DNA of 64,000 nt. Source: Camillea tinctor. Its lineage: Eukaryota > Ascomycota > Sordariomycetes > Xylariales > Xylariaceae. This document shows, piece by piece, positions 12,248 through 24,104 of this stretch. Each line of letters begins with the position of its first letter. Positions within the stretch are counted from its first letter, which is position 1. A program made the translations under genes and the position numbers. The notes below the pieces were generated by a model that was not told the origin of the DNA, ran no database searches, and worked only from the letters and a program-made list of their open reading frames with translations. The stretch lies in contig MU394080.1 of the NCBI GenBank assembly GCA_022578605.1, positions 248,001-312,000 on the forward strand, given 5' to 3'.

Positions 12248-14152
12248 CGTGGATCGACGGGAAACAACCAAGTATGTAGCATTTGCGATTTAAAACAAAT
12301 AAAAATCACCCCAGATCAACAGCTTAAACGAGGGAGAAGAAGAAGAAGGAGAGGAAGGGGGAGAGGGGAGAGGAGGATGAGACGAGGGCGAAGACACAAG
12401 CAGTTCAAAACACCATATGAGGCTAATAAAAAACAAACCGGACGAATAGACAAGATAGATAGATAAGTAGATAGACAGACGAACAAAGAGGTAAGTAGGG
12501 TGAGGTAAGTAATGTGTAAGTAAGCAGCAGGTAGCAAGTATATAGATACAACAGATACACAGTTTGAAAGACGGACTGAGAGAAGTGAACTTAAACCAGG
12601 CGACGACAAGACCGATAAACCCCCTTTGTCAAGGAAGAAGACTTGTTCTAATGCAGATATTATTGCTGCAAAGTATGCTTGCTCCACGTTCAGAGCGCAA
12701 ACGGTCCATACGGTTCAACCTTTAGGAAAAGAAAATCAATTGAAGTGTTTTCTTTTTTCTTTTCTTTTTTTTCTTCTTTTTTTTTCGTTTCTTTATTTGT
12801 TTCCCCGGCGAGCCGGACTGGGTTGGGTTTGGAATGAAGCTTGCAGTTACACAGTACAGCGGCAATTAATGGGATGAGATGGGCTTGATGGGGATGGGGG
12901 ATGGGAAAATGATAACAGGGGTGAAAGGGGAGAGGGAGGGGGGGCAACCAAGGTCGAGACCAATGTAGAAGCAAGTTTGAGGCCAGGGAGATATTTTTTT
13001 GCTCTTTTATTAGTGAGATATCTTTTTTTTTTTTTTGGTTATGGCCCTTGTCTCCTTTTTTTTTATCTTTTGACCGGTGGAAGCCGCAGCATGTAGTATG
13101 TAGTATGTAGTATGAAAAAAAGGTCAGGGTTTCTTGTTGGAGACTGGAGTATGTGTAGTGTAGAGAGAAAAAAAAAGTTGTAAGTGAGAGACATTAACAA
13201 TTGCGTTGCATGTGATGGGGGCAGTGTAAGGGGTAACAAAAAAGGTACATAAGTAGAAAAAAATGATATGGTGCTATTACGCGTACTCTAAAATGGGGGG
13301 GCGATGGGGGGAAAATGGGTAACGAATTCCTGTTACGGTACTAGGTAAAATAAATGTATGTAGTGTAGTAGTGTGTATGTACCAACTAAACTAAGGTACA
13401 CTACATACACATACATGTACGTATGTACATAGTGTGTAAGTAAGTGGGCTGGAAAGGGCTGAATAAGACAGACGGGAACGGGGTGTTTTGCTTTCTTGAA
13501 CCACCAAAAAAACAGAAGAAACATAAACCATAGCTATTTTCAGGGGTGCATAGCATAACTGCGCAAGATGTACCTGTAAAGTACTTCACATGCACGTATG
13601 TACATGGGAACAACGAAATCAATCAATCAATTGCACGCTTGATAAAAACCTAAAAACCTAAAAAACAAGGCATTGAGGTCCTAACGTTAAATATGTTTAG
13701 GATAAAACGAACCAATGAATCGAAACTTACCTATACTTAGAATTCTTACCTGTCCCATCTTCCACACACACACCCCTCCTTCCACTCTCCCTTGTTCCTA
13801 GTAAGATACCTAATTCATACCATAATAGTCGAAGGTCCTTGCTTAGCTCTGGCCCCCTCACCCCCCTATACCTAGTATAGTAGAAATTATAATCCGTATA
13901 TCTACACCATCGGCATTGGCCTACATACACCTGGGCACTATCTAGAACTACCTGCATTACCTTAGGCGGTATTTGGTTAAGAGCGTTTCGGTTTCACTCG
14001 ATCCATCGATCTAGGCTGGTCCTACATACTTTACATCAATACTTTACCCCCATCATTCACTTACATAGGGAAAAGTACAAGAACATCAATTTCGAATTAA
14101 GAAAAAAAAAACATCGAAATAGTATAAGTTATATCAAAACCGAAAACGAGTT
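12248..14152. other. Divergent spacer between Myb gene and DUF7704-like gene
   Basis: No gene is supported. It includes the probable 5' leader of the Myb gene (purine-rich on the plus strand near 12330-12400), T-tracts, a tandem ATGTAGT heptamer (13091-13114) and scattered TATGTA words. Frames at 12316-12687 and 13401-13622 look like low-complexity shadows. Confidence 0.65.
13091..13114. repeat. Tandem heptamer ATGTAGT, three copies
   Basis: Three head-to-tail copies of a 7-bp unit with a partial fourth. It is a short minisatellite-like patch in the spacer with no other signal. Confidence 0.8.
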
Positions 14153-15829
14153 ATGGCTTCGCAACTCCCCACCTTTCCACGCGCTATTTTCACCATTGTC
14201 GAACCCATCTCACTGTAAGTGAATCTCTCAATTTCATACATATACAACATCACTTTTTTATACACTAGGAGTACGGAGTACACACACCAGAAGATATCAG
14301 ACATGCCAACCCTTACCTATGTCCTACTAAAAGAGCTATTATCCATCTACCTATGATATGATCCCGGACAATTAAATCCCCCCATATGCATGCAGGAACA
14401 CAGGATGTCCATATTGGAGGTCTTAACTTACCTTCACCTGCCTACTTACATACTACCTGTACCCACGGGCATTGCGCATCCAAACCTTATTCCCTCTGAC
14501 CGAGTGGCTTTTTTTTTTCTTTCTTAAGTCTGAAACAAGAAAAATCAAAGAAATCACTTGTAACTAAAAAAAAAAAAAACACTTACCCATCCAGGATTGC
14601 GGGTTGTCTTGGCCCCTTTTTCTCGCCGGATTGGTTCATCGCGAATCAGATCCCTCTCCCCGCCGCGGCCGACGATGCCGCTGCTACTGCTGCGGCTGTC
14701 GCGGGGCCTACCGACAATGCCCGCCTAGTCGCTTTGCAGCTAGGCAATGCTTACGGCTTACTATTCATGGTTGGCGTCGCGGTACTATACTCAACGAGCG
14801 AGCTGAAAGTCGTGCGGAATTATCTTATTGCTCTATGGTACGTTTCTCTCGGTTTTTTTTTTTTTTCCTTTTTTCCTTTTTCCCCTTTTCCCCTTGCCCC
14901 TTTCTTTTATTCACGAATTCAACCTCTTTAACTCTAATTCTCACCCCTACGTACACACTCTCACTCTATCTCTCTTTCTGTGTATATGTATATCCATGTA
15001 TACACATGTACGCAATCAATTGATAGATATGGATTTGCTTACGACGACAATTGGGGGGAAATAGGATCGCAGACATAGGCCACGTCGGACTGACATGTTG
15101 GCTACTTGGGTACGGGAGGACCCTGGATGTCGGGTCTTGGAACGCCATGACCTGGGGAAATATCGGTGCCACTGTAAGTATACACCAAGCCAATGAACGA
15201 ATTCAAACCCCGAACCAAACCCAAACATGACACAGCCCTACCGGCTTCTTGGTATTTGACCTTCCTTTCTCAGTTTCTTTTCTTTTCCTTTTTCTACCTC
15301 TTCACTCAATCGTCAGGGGAAAAGAGGAAAGATAGGAAAAGGGGTAAAAGGGGAAAGAGAGAGAGAGAGAGAGCCTCAATATCTCTTTTTGACCTAACCT
15401 AATACACATACCCAACATACTTCATACTGTACACTTAAACAAGAAAAAAAAACCATTCATCCTCATCACATTCTATTCCATCTCGGCCTATTAGCTAAGC
15501 GAAGCCAAGCTAAGCTAAGCTACCCTGTATATCTTGAACTATCCCCATCCACTTTTGTCGATCACTTCTCGCGGATTACAACCCGTTGGAAGGGTGGGAA
15601 AGGGGGATGGGGGAGAGGGGAGGCTGTGTATGTGTAGTCGTACGGCTAAAAAAAAAAGAAAAATCTAAACTAAGGTAGTAAAACACAACTAACCTGCTCG
15701 CTCCAGACCTTTCTATGCCTCACTAGGACCGCCTATCTCCTGGGCTTTTTTGGTCCCGATCGTCCCGCCGTTGCCGTGACCGTGACGGCTTCTTCCTCCT
15801 CTTCCTCCTCCTCCAAGAAGACATCGTAG
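14153..15829 (+). CDS. DUF7704-like integral membrane protein
   Basis: Small polytopic membrane protein of 178 residues in four exons: 14153-14214, 14595-14837, 15065-15173, 15707-15829. Introns are long for this window (380, 227 and 533 nt) but have good GT/AG ends and the frame holds throughout. It starts MASQLPTFPRAIFTIVEP, a pattern I associate with the fungal DUF7704 family. Hydrophobic segments fall at about residues 9-32, 68-88, 97-122 and 128-152, suggesting four helices. The tail is a serine run ending KKTS, probably cytosolic. No catalytic motif is visible and no function is assigned. The exon chain is reliable; the family name rests on pattern memory. Confidence 0.8.
14271..14281 (+). 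repeat. GTACGGAGTAC element (copy 1 of 4)
   Basis: A perfect 11-mer inside the first intron of the DUF7704-like gene, preceded by AGGA and followed by ACACACC. Confidence 0.7.
15491..15522. repeat. AAGCT pentamer repeat in an intron
   Basis: Overlapping AAGCT/CTAAG units, three perfect and some degenerate, inside the third intron of the DUF7704-like gene. No function is apparent. Confidence 0.6.
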
Positions 15830-16976
15830 CAGTCAAATGTTTCTCGGGGTTTGAACTTTTGGCTGCTTTGGATAATACCTGCCTAGATAGACAAGAAGCT
15901 TTCCACCCGGTGAGGGAGAGAAGGGGGGAGAGGCGGGGAAAAAAATAAGGGGAGGAGGGCGCTATCATGTACGTAGGGTAGACATGATGTATGTAGTGCA
16001 GGTATACATATTGATTTCCTTGGTTATGTAATGCATGTATGTCCACATGTATGTACAAAAAGTAGATACATAATATACCTCTATGTAGGTATTACATATC
16101 AGATCATTGAAATTATTATTATTACCTGCCTGTCTAAAAAAGATTTTTAATGTTTTTTTTTTCCCTCATTCCCAAGACGGAACTCGGTCAGAGAGAAACA
16201 ACAAGCACAACCCGACACACATGCACATATTAATAATTCGATCAATCATATAGAACATAACCTATTACCATGGAAGGTAGCTCAGCACCTATGAAGTAAC
16301 TTGGTGTATGTAACCTACGTATATACACACCACTTACGTGCTAGGTATCCAGGTCTGTCTATATGGGAGGTATATTGTTTATATCTCAAAATGAATAATA
16401 GGCAAATTTCCATTGGTTTCTTTCTCCTCTATATGATTTAGGTAGGTTAGATAGGTAGGTAGAGGTGCTGTTCTTTTGATTCTCTTCTCTTCCTAACCTT
16501 CTTCCTATATCCATTTCCTCCTTCTACCCCACCTCCTTTTCCCCTTTGCCCTCTTACAAGCGTAAATGAGAAAAAAGAAAAAAAAAACCTTCTTTCCATC
16601 TCGCAGGCTAGAGAAGATGAGATCAAGAGAAAAATAAAGAGAGAACCTAGGTATAATTCTACACAAGCCAATTTTTTTCTTCAGAAAAAGAAATAGCTCC
16701 AAATTCATTAAGCCCAGTTTAGGTTGTTTTTGCTCTTTTTCATCCTGTAATTCTTTGCTTGGAAAAACACAAATTCCTGGATCCAGCTTTGATCAAAACT
16801 CCCCACCACACATCGTCGTTCGTCCTTCTTTCCACCCTCACCCTTCCTTTCGCACACCCCCCTCCTCTTCCTTTGATCCCCCCCTCCTCCCCCTTCCCTT
16901 TTCCCCTCTTCCCCCCTCACCCACCTCCCAGCGACTGACTCACTTTACGAGGTTTAAAAAACTGGAAATCCCTTTC
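15830..16976. other. Convergent spacer, 3' flanks
   Basis: It lies between the stop codons of the DUF7704-like gene and the CPSF6-like gene. It contains T- and C-rich tracts, TATGTA words and GGTAGGTAG repeats. No conserved frame is seen on either strand; predicted frames are low-complexity lysine- or serine-rich. Confidence 0.7.
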
Positions 16977-18193
16977 CTACTCCCCTCGTGGTCGTTTGGC
17001 ACCGTGGGGATTCTGCCAATCGGATTGCTGGTTACCAGCGAAGAATCCGGCGTTGAAGGGCTGCTGGGGAAAACCCATCATGGGCATGCCCATGCCCCCC
17101 ATACCACCCATCATGCCATTGTTCATACCACTACCCATGGCAGGGTTCATACCGGGGTTCATGCCCCCGCGACCGCCGCGCATACCACCTCCACGCATCC
17201 CTCCCCCCATTCCGCCCCCCATCATACCACCGCGGAAGCCGAAGTTACCACCGCCACCACCGCCGCCCATATTGTTGAATCCAAAGTTTCCACCTCCCAT
17301 GTTGTTGTTGAAGCCGCCGCCAGGTATGTTGTTATGGAAACCACCACCTCCCATTCCACCACCACCGCCGCCACCGAAGTTACGGTTGAAGCCTCCACGA
17401 GGTCCGTTGAAGCCACCGCGACCCCTGAAGTTACCGCCTCCCCGATCATTGTAGCCACCTGAGCTTGAGCCTCCTCGAGATGTGGCATCCTTATTAGCGC
17501 GGGCTGGGGCGTCCTTGGGCAACGTCCGGAATGGGTTGTTCGTTGGGCTAGAATATATCACGCTGTGCTTCTTCCCACCCGGTTGGTTGGGCTCGGAGCC
17601 GGCCGACTCGATCTGGCGCTTGGCGGCAGTAGCTGCTTGTTGTGATGAAAATTCGAGGTAGGCTTGGCTAGAGAAGGGTGTTAGCAAGTCAAAACAACAC
17701 GACCTAGCCGCGCCCTATGTAGCTGTAGATGTAGCAGTAGCGTTTCATACCCTTTACTCTTCCCGTTCACCTTGTGCTCACTAAACGTGATGTCCTTGAG
17801 TTCGTCCTCGCAGGAGGCTTGGCGCACCCAACTTCGGATATCATCATCGGTCGTCCACCAGTGCAGTTCTGAGAGTAGAAGGCAATTGGTAGCACCGGGG
17901 TCGACGGGCCTGTCGTCAGAATCCCCTTTGCGTTTGACCCCTTGCTGATGTGACTGTGCGGGCGTGCTGCTCTCGCGGACATCCATGCCTTCATGGTCTT
18001 GGGCGTCGTAGTCGCCGTGGTTGTTGGAATGCGCGCCTGCGTCGGAGCTCTCTTGTTCTGGGGGGTTTGAGCCATTGGCAATGGTGATCGAAGAATTGTT
18101 GTCGTAGGCTTGGGCGTTGTTGTCTTCGTTTCTCGAGTCCGCCTCGGCGTTGGCATCGCCGTACACGTCAATCTCGAAATCCTCGTCGGCCAT
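16977..18193 (-). CDS. CPSF6/CFIm68-like RRM protein with Gly-rich tail
   Basis: Probable nuclear RNA-binding protein of 377 residues in two exons (17751-18193, 16977-17667; 83-nt intron). The first ~100 residues are acidic and disordered, with a VKRKGD patch. One RRM spans about 103-172: RNP2-like LLLSELHW, then WWTTDDDIR, and RNP1-like KSKGQAYLEF interrupted by the intron. The WWTTD signature and NGKSKG loop match the RRM of the cleavage factor I large subunit (CPSF6/CFIm68), which binds the Nudt21 subunit in poly(A)-site choice. Residues about 215-345 are GGFN/GGMGG low complexity with many methionines, then a basic AKRPRGE end. Metazoan CPSF6 has a Pro-rich centre and an RS tail; here a Gly-rich region replaces them. 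The RRM is certain, the CFIm role inferred. Confidence 0.85.
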
Positions 18194-20328
18194 TATGGAG
18201 AGACCTGGTTGTAGAAATACGTGATATCAAGAGTAGTAGTAAGAATTAAAGGAGGGTCTTGTGCCTGTCAAGTGACGGTGTATTGAGAGTAGATACAAGA
18301 GGTACCTGTCGTCTTCGGGTCCATTTTATCAGTCAACCAGAAAAAATACATGCCAAAAGGACAAGACAGAGGAAGACGAGGGATCCCAAGCCTAATGAAG
18401 GAGAAAAGAAAGAGAAAGACAAAAAAACACTGGAAGAAAAGAGTATAAAAAAAAGGACTTCACGGGAAGTATCAGATACGTACACTCCAAACCCGTTGAC
18501 AAGATGATGACTTTTTTCTTCTTCTTCTTCCCTTGGTAACGGTGCCTTGTGCTGTCTAACCACCTTCTCTAATGAAGCAGTCGAGAAAAAAAAGAGAGAT
18601 GAAGTATCGAGACGAAGCTCTGTGCTTGCAATCTCGCTTCCAGTGTAGTTTTTCTTTTTCTGGTTTTGCTTCTGATTGAAATAATGGCGCGTCTTTGAGG
18701 TCTTCCTAAGAAAAAAAAAACAGATTTGTTTTGGCACCGAGGCAATGCGACCCTGATGTGATGATAGTGATGATAATGCTGATGATAGGAGTTGTATAGT
18801 ACAGGCAAACTATCCGAAAGAAGAACCCCGAAAACCCAAACGTAGAACGTGGACGTTTAGGAAAACCCCCAACAAATCTTGATTGTATTGCTGCTGGTTA
18901 GCGGAAAGGATCTCTTATTTTTGGTAAAGTCAGGCTATCGCTATCCCTCGGGACGGTGCAGAAGAATTGATTGCTTTGCTTTGCTTTGCCTTTTATCTTT
19001 TTTCCTTTTTTTTGCGCGCGGGCTGATGTTGGGTAGCTTTTAGGTAGGTAAGTAGTAGGTAACACTAAGTAGGTAGGAATAGAGAGAGAGAGAGAGAGAG
19101 ATTGTTTTCTAGTGTAGGCGGCGCGAGAATTTGCTGGTCAAGGTGGCAGCTGGTGTTTGGTTTTTTAGTGTTTTTGGATTCGAACCGTGATAGGAACAAA
19201 GAGAGTGAGTGGTAAGAGGTAGAGGTAGGGAGAGGAATAATGAAAGAAGAAGAAAAAAATGTTAGAAGAAAAGGAAATAAAGTAAGAAAAAAAAAAATTT
19301 CTACGGGGTTATTCTTCTTTAGCTTGATCGTACAAATTTAGTCGCCTCACCTGGAGAGTCACGACAGTTATGGGGTTTTGGAGGAATAAATTTGGTCGTT
19401 GAGTCCAAAGGGATGGTGGAATAGAGATGGAGAGAGCCGACTAATGTTTCCCTTCGGACGTGGAATTTGTTGTTCAACAGAGCTTTGGCTTTGAAGCCCA
19501 CCTACACTAGCCTCGAGGGGAGCAAAGACTGGAACGGTAAACTTGCCACTAGGTAATTCGGACGGTACCGTACCTTACGCAAACCTTGCAGATGGTCAAG
19601 GCTGTTTAGGTGGTTTAGGAGTCTTGTCAAGCCTGTGCTTTTTAGACCCCACTAAATAAAGGGGGTCAACTTGGGCTTTTTTTTTCTGGGGGTTGTGGAC
19701 ATGGACGACAGGGATAGGTAGATGGTATGTACTACCTAGTACATAGCATATGTACATAATCTATTCGATACGTAAATATTTATGTATGATGTACCTAGAT
19801 GGACTGCTAAAGTCTATATATTTTATACGTTTTTATTGCAATAAATAAATACATACTGATGCCAACTTGAACTGATAGGTGCCAGCTGTACGGAGTACCT
19901 AGGTATAGGTAGTACGAGAGTACATATATACGTGTGTGGTTGTACCTACGCACCCAACCCAAGCATAAGCACAAGCACAAGCAGCACAAGCGGCTACCTA
20001 AACCCACTAAAGCTTAGCGCCAAATCACGGCCAGGCCAGATTGCAGCTGCGAGAGTGACAACGAGTGAAGGTCCCTGGAAAGTTCCAATTCAGTTCAATT
20101 CAAATATTTCTTCCAGCTGGAAATCTGTCCGTATCTTTTTTGACGTCGTCCATCATCAAAACGTTACCCAAATATTTAAAAAAGCGCAGAAACTCGCCTT
20201 TCTGGTTTTTTCTTTTTCTTTTTAACATTGCCATCTTCCACCTTACTACTTTCTAATTCCGACACTTCTTCTACTTGCTATTTCTAATCATTTTTTTCAT
20301 AATACCCGCACTCTTTTTACACATCGCC
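18194..20328. other. Divergent spacer between CPSF6-like gene and Sec61 gamma gene
   Basis: No coding sequence is supported. It holds AT-rich leader sequence, a (GA) tract at about 19082-19100, GTAGGTAGG words and one GTACGGAGTAC element (19888-19898). A GGATTCGAACC word at about 19178 resembles a tRNA B-box complement, but no T-stem pairs around it. T/C-rich sequence just before 20329 is a typical fungal leader. Confidence 0.65.
19888..19898 (+). repeat. GTACGGAGTAC element (copy 2 of 4)
   Basis: A perfect 11-mer immediately followed by CTAGGTATAGG. The same 11-mer occurs at 14271, 46388 and 46549, always on the plus strand. Confidence 0.7.
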
Positions 20329-20907
20329 ATGTCGGAGCAAATCCAGGAATTCTTCGATGTCCAGAAGGACTTCATCAAGGACGGCACTCAGTTCATGAAC
20401 CGATGCACCAAGCGTAAGTCATTGGCAGTCGAGAGTCATTAGCTAGCGAATTGACTAACACGTATATCCCAACAGCCGACAAGCGCGAGTTCATCCAGAT
20501 CTGTAAGCCAGCACCCACTATGGCACGAGCCATCACCATCGCCCCATCGTACCACCAGCCCGTCTCAAGTTAGACAGCGAAATGGATGACGAGGCAGATA
20601 AAATAATCAGGCAGGGTTGTAGCTAACGCGGGATGTTCCCCCCTCACTACAGGCAAGGCCGTTGGTGTCGGTTTCATCGTCATGGGCGCTGTTGGTTACT
20701 TCGTCAAGCTGAGTATGTAGACTGTCGCTAACGCTCCCCTTCTATATCCTCAAGACGCGGTATACTAACGTATACGGCTTATATAGTTCACATACCTGGT
20801 ACGCTCCAATCCAGTCGCAATCGCAAGATGCTTGCTCGCTTTTTGCACCTCGCGACTTTGACACTAATATCATCGCAGTGAACAACGTTCTCGTAGGAGG
20901 TGCCTAA
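20329..20907 (+). CDS. sss1: Sec61 gamma subunit (Sss1)
   Basis: Single-span tail-anchored subunit of the ER Sec61 translocon, 70 residues. Five exons: 20329-20413, 20476-20502, 20653-20712, 20787-20798, 20879-20907. Two are micro-exons (27 and 12 nt), and all four introns interrupt in the same phase, after the first base of a codon. The product starts MSEQIQEFFDVQKDFIKDG, carries the conserved TKPDKREF segment before the membrane helix (about residues 40-58, VGFIVMGAVGYFVKLI) and ends HIPVNNVLVGGA, the expected lumenal tail. Length and motifs match the SecE/Sss1 family. Confidence is very high because every junction restores the family consensus. Confidence 0.96.
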
Positions 20908-21809
20908 ACAGTCAAGCAGAAGAAACGTTGGTGTGAGCCTCAGATCAGGGGCTTGTTTTCATCTCGGGACCAGGCCGGCGGGTGCGGGTGTGGGTGCAAT
21001 GTCATTCCCTTATGACATTAGAAAGGCGCAACGGGTTCAGGGACGGGGAAACAAGGAAAAGGGAGATATCAATGGAGGATCCCAGAAAAAAAAAATTAAG
21101 GAACATGACACATAAGTACGGGTCCAATCCGTATATTTCGATGTTGACGTGAAAACGTACACAACAAACTCAACCACTAGCTTACCATTATACCACCGTC
21201 GGAGGGCGAGGGGGTTTGGAACTTCCAACGCCCCTCAGAACTGTTCAACAGGTGCTTAGATCTAGATCGATGGAAAGAAACGTATTTTGGGAGGGTGATA
21301 AGCAACCCCAGATACGTTTTCCCACCTTCTCCTAGTCTAGACCTCTATAAAACGAAAGGAAAAAAAAACATAAAATGAAATAATACCTGTCTACTTGTAG
21401 CTATCTCAGCACGCGTGTATAATTATGTTGTTGCTACACCAAAAGAAGGGCGAATAATAATAACAGCACCTAGAAAGGGAGTTCAGTCATGTAAGGCAAA
21501 TAAGGAGTAGTTTATTCATATTCCTTTCCTTTCATCTCCCCCATTTTGCTCTATAGTCAGAACTGGGAAGAGGAAGAAAGAAGGGGAAAAGAGCGTGTCC
21601 GGGGGAAAGAAGCAAACGTAAAGGCCGTTTTTTTGTTCATCAATCATAGTAATGTAACCTATATCACCCATCCCGCTCGGGACGTTTCGTCCTTGCAAAT
21701 ACTTAACCTAGTAATAAAACTCCCAAGCACACAAAAACTACCACCAAAAAGGTAATGAAAAAGTCGATGTCGAAACATCCCCTTATCTCTCCTCTCCCGA
21801 CTCGCTCAC
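20908..21809. other. Convergent 3' spacer
   Basis: It lies between the stop codons of sss1 and the WD40 gene. It contains A-runs, CTAG-rich words and TA-rich sequence. No frame with homology is recognised. Confidence 0.7.
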
Positions 21810-24104
21810 TTATTCATCATCTTCTTCTTCTTCCTCTTCCTCCTCATCGTCATCATCATCCTCGTCTCTGTACCTGCCGAGCCAACCCGGCACGCCAACA
21901 CCCATCCGCCGGAGCTTCTCGTCGTACGAGACGCCCATCCTCGGCTCGCCCTCGTCCGCCGAGGCCTCATTGTACGAATGTAGAGTCACGGTGCCCATTG
22001 AGTGATCCCAGCCATTGAGGGCAGAAGCTATAATTGGTTTTTTTTAAAAGCCGCATTTAGTATACGCTCCTTCATGATTCATATGTTCTAAAATGTTGGC
22101 CTGGGGTGGGGAAAGGGGGATGTAGGAAAGTTAGAATTTACCTGCTATGAACGGGGCCGTAGGGTGCCAGCTCGCGTCGCGGACGATCGTCGACCAGCCA
22201 GGGAACCCGCGGCCGTCGTAGAACTGCCGGAACGATTGCCGCCTCGAGGACGACGTTTGCCGCGCCTCCGCCGTAGTCTTCTTTACATCTATCGTAGCAG
22301 CGATGGTCGCATCCATGTTGTACACGTAAACTTTCCCGTCGTGCGAGCCCGAGTACACGTAGCGTGAGTTGGTGCTGCCCGGTGGTGAGAAGTGGCAGCG
22401 GATGAGCGTACGTAGCACTTTGTGGCCGCGGAAGGTGACAAGCGAGTTGTCGTCAGGGTGTGGGAACCAGGCATCTTCGTTGAAATGGCTCCACCGGTAG
22501 TCGAATTCGCTGTAGCGAGTATGCTGTCGTGGGTTCTTCTCCAGGAACTGGGCGGTCGTATACATCATCTTCAGGTCCCACAGCTTCATACTCTGGTCCT
22601 TGCCGTTGCTTAGCAGGTACCTGCCGTCATCTTTGCTATCCAGGTATGTGAGACCCTCGATATGACCGACGAAAGCACCAGCTTCACGGCCATCGCCCAT
22701 ACTCCGGCGATCCCAAACTTTGATAGTAGCATCATCACTGCCCGAGTATAGAATATGCGGCGAGGACTTATCGGCAAAACAAACTGCGTTGACGTCATCA
22801 GCGTGTCCTTCTATCTGGTGTAGTACCCTTCGAGATTCGATGTCATAAACAATTATCGAATTTGCGTTGGTTCCTGCAACTAGTTCCCGCCCATCTCCCG
22901 AAAAGCGAACCGACCAGATTCCAAATCCTCCGCGATGATTAGTCCTCCGTGCCCCATGTTCTGACAAGCTCAACGTATAAGGGTCGCCGGTATCATTGGG
23001 GTCTGTTGGTGCTAAACAAACATTGCTCTGAATAGATGTGTAGGCCAGCCACTTGTTATCAGGGCTTAGGGTTGCATCCGTCAATGTCCATGAGCCAAAC
23101 GGGAAAGACACAGTTTTATAATGCCGCCAGTTATACGGGTTAGAGGTGTCGTACATCCGCACTTTGAAGTCTTTTACACAGGCGTAGAAGAAATTGCCGT
23201 CTGCAGAAAACTGGCCAGAGTAGACGTTGTCGTCGTAGTTGATGATCATATCCGCATCGGAACGAGGAATCATAGACTTCAAGGTGTTAGCTGGTCTGGG
23301 GGGGAAGAAAATAAAAGAAATAGGAAGTCCAATCGCTGCCCTACCTGCGCCATTACACCTTGGTTAATTCTCTGAACTGTATTTCCTCCTATGCCTAGTT
23401 CGCGGTCAAGTATCCTCCGAGCCAGCTGCTTCTTGATCTTGATGGATGTATCAACTTCGTTTGCGCCAAACGTCCCAGAGTTCATTAATTCTCTCCCCTT
23501 ATCACTAGGAACCTTAGGAAACCTGTTCGGATCAAGCGCCCGGCTCCTTCGCGTTCGGAACCCAAATGGATATCCCCCCTCATCGTCATCGTCATTGAAC
23601 AGTATGTGACCAAGGTTAGTTCTCCGAAGATAGCCAAGGACCTGGTTTTGTGTCCGTAACCCACGTCCTGCGTATGCTTCAATGTTAGTTGAGGTAGTTA
23701 GGCAGTGCGCGGGCTACTTGGGAGACATACTGGTAATTAAACTTATCAACCGTTCTTGAACAGCAGCACGCTCCTCCTCGGTTATTTGGTGATCGTCCTC
23801 GCCATTCCCGCCATCATCGCCCTGTACCTCTACGACGAATTGAATATCACCTTCTTCGGCATCTAGAGATTTACCCGTCAGTTCCTTCGCGGGGTTCTGA
23901 TTGCTGGGTAGAGTGGGTTACAGTACCATGAAACTCATCATCTTCCTCGAACATGTCATGAGCCATATCATCCTCTTCATCTACCTCGTCGTCCTCATAA
24001 TCGGGATCATCCTCTTCACCATCGAATTCAGCACCCTCGGCATCGACATACAGCTCCGAATACCGGTCCTCCGCGTCTTCCGACCCAGAACCTGATGCGC
24101 TCAT
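21810..24104 (-). CDS. DCAF11/LEC14B-like WD40 repeat protein
   Basis: WD40 beta-propeller of 661 residues, resembling DCAF11, a substrate receptor of CUL4-DDB1 ubiquitin ligases. Five exons: 23927-24104, 23731-23862, 23345-23667, 22142-23276, 21810-22027. The N-terminal ~100 residues are strongly acidic and disordered. After a linker, a MIPRSDADM segment leads into about seven WD repeats (about 215-620), including YSGQFSADGNFFYAC, IWSVRFSGDGRELVAGT, ILYSGSDDATIKVWDRR and LLSNGKDQSMKLWDLK. The last exon closes with NGWDHSMGTVTLHSYNEA and an Asp/Glu tail. Intron 1 (64 nt, GTACTG donor, CTGAC branch point 14 nt before the AG) was chosen because the acidic frame otherwise reaches a stop. The family call is strong; the ligase role is inferred. 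Confidence 0.88.

Noticed and set aside
10625..12271. Start of the Myb protein at 12271
   Set aside because: That codon is TTG; the first ATG in frame is at 12247.
16755..17462. 235-codon plus-strand frame and a Pro-rich 152-codon frame
   Set aside because: Both are shadows of the Gly-rich tail of the CPSF6-like gene on the minus strand.
19165..19200. GGATTCGAACC word resembling a tRNA B box on the minus strand
   Set aside because: The flanks do not pair as a T-stem, and there is no A box or acceptor stem at tRNA distance.
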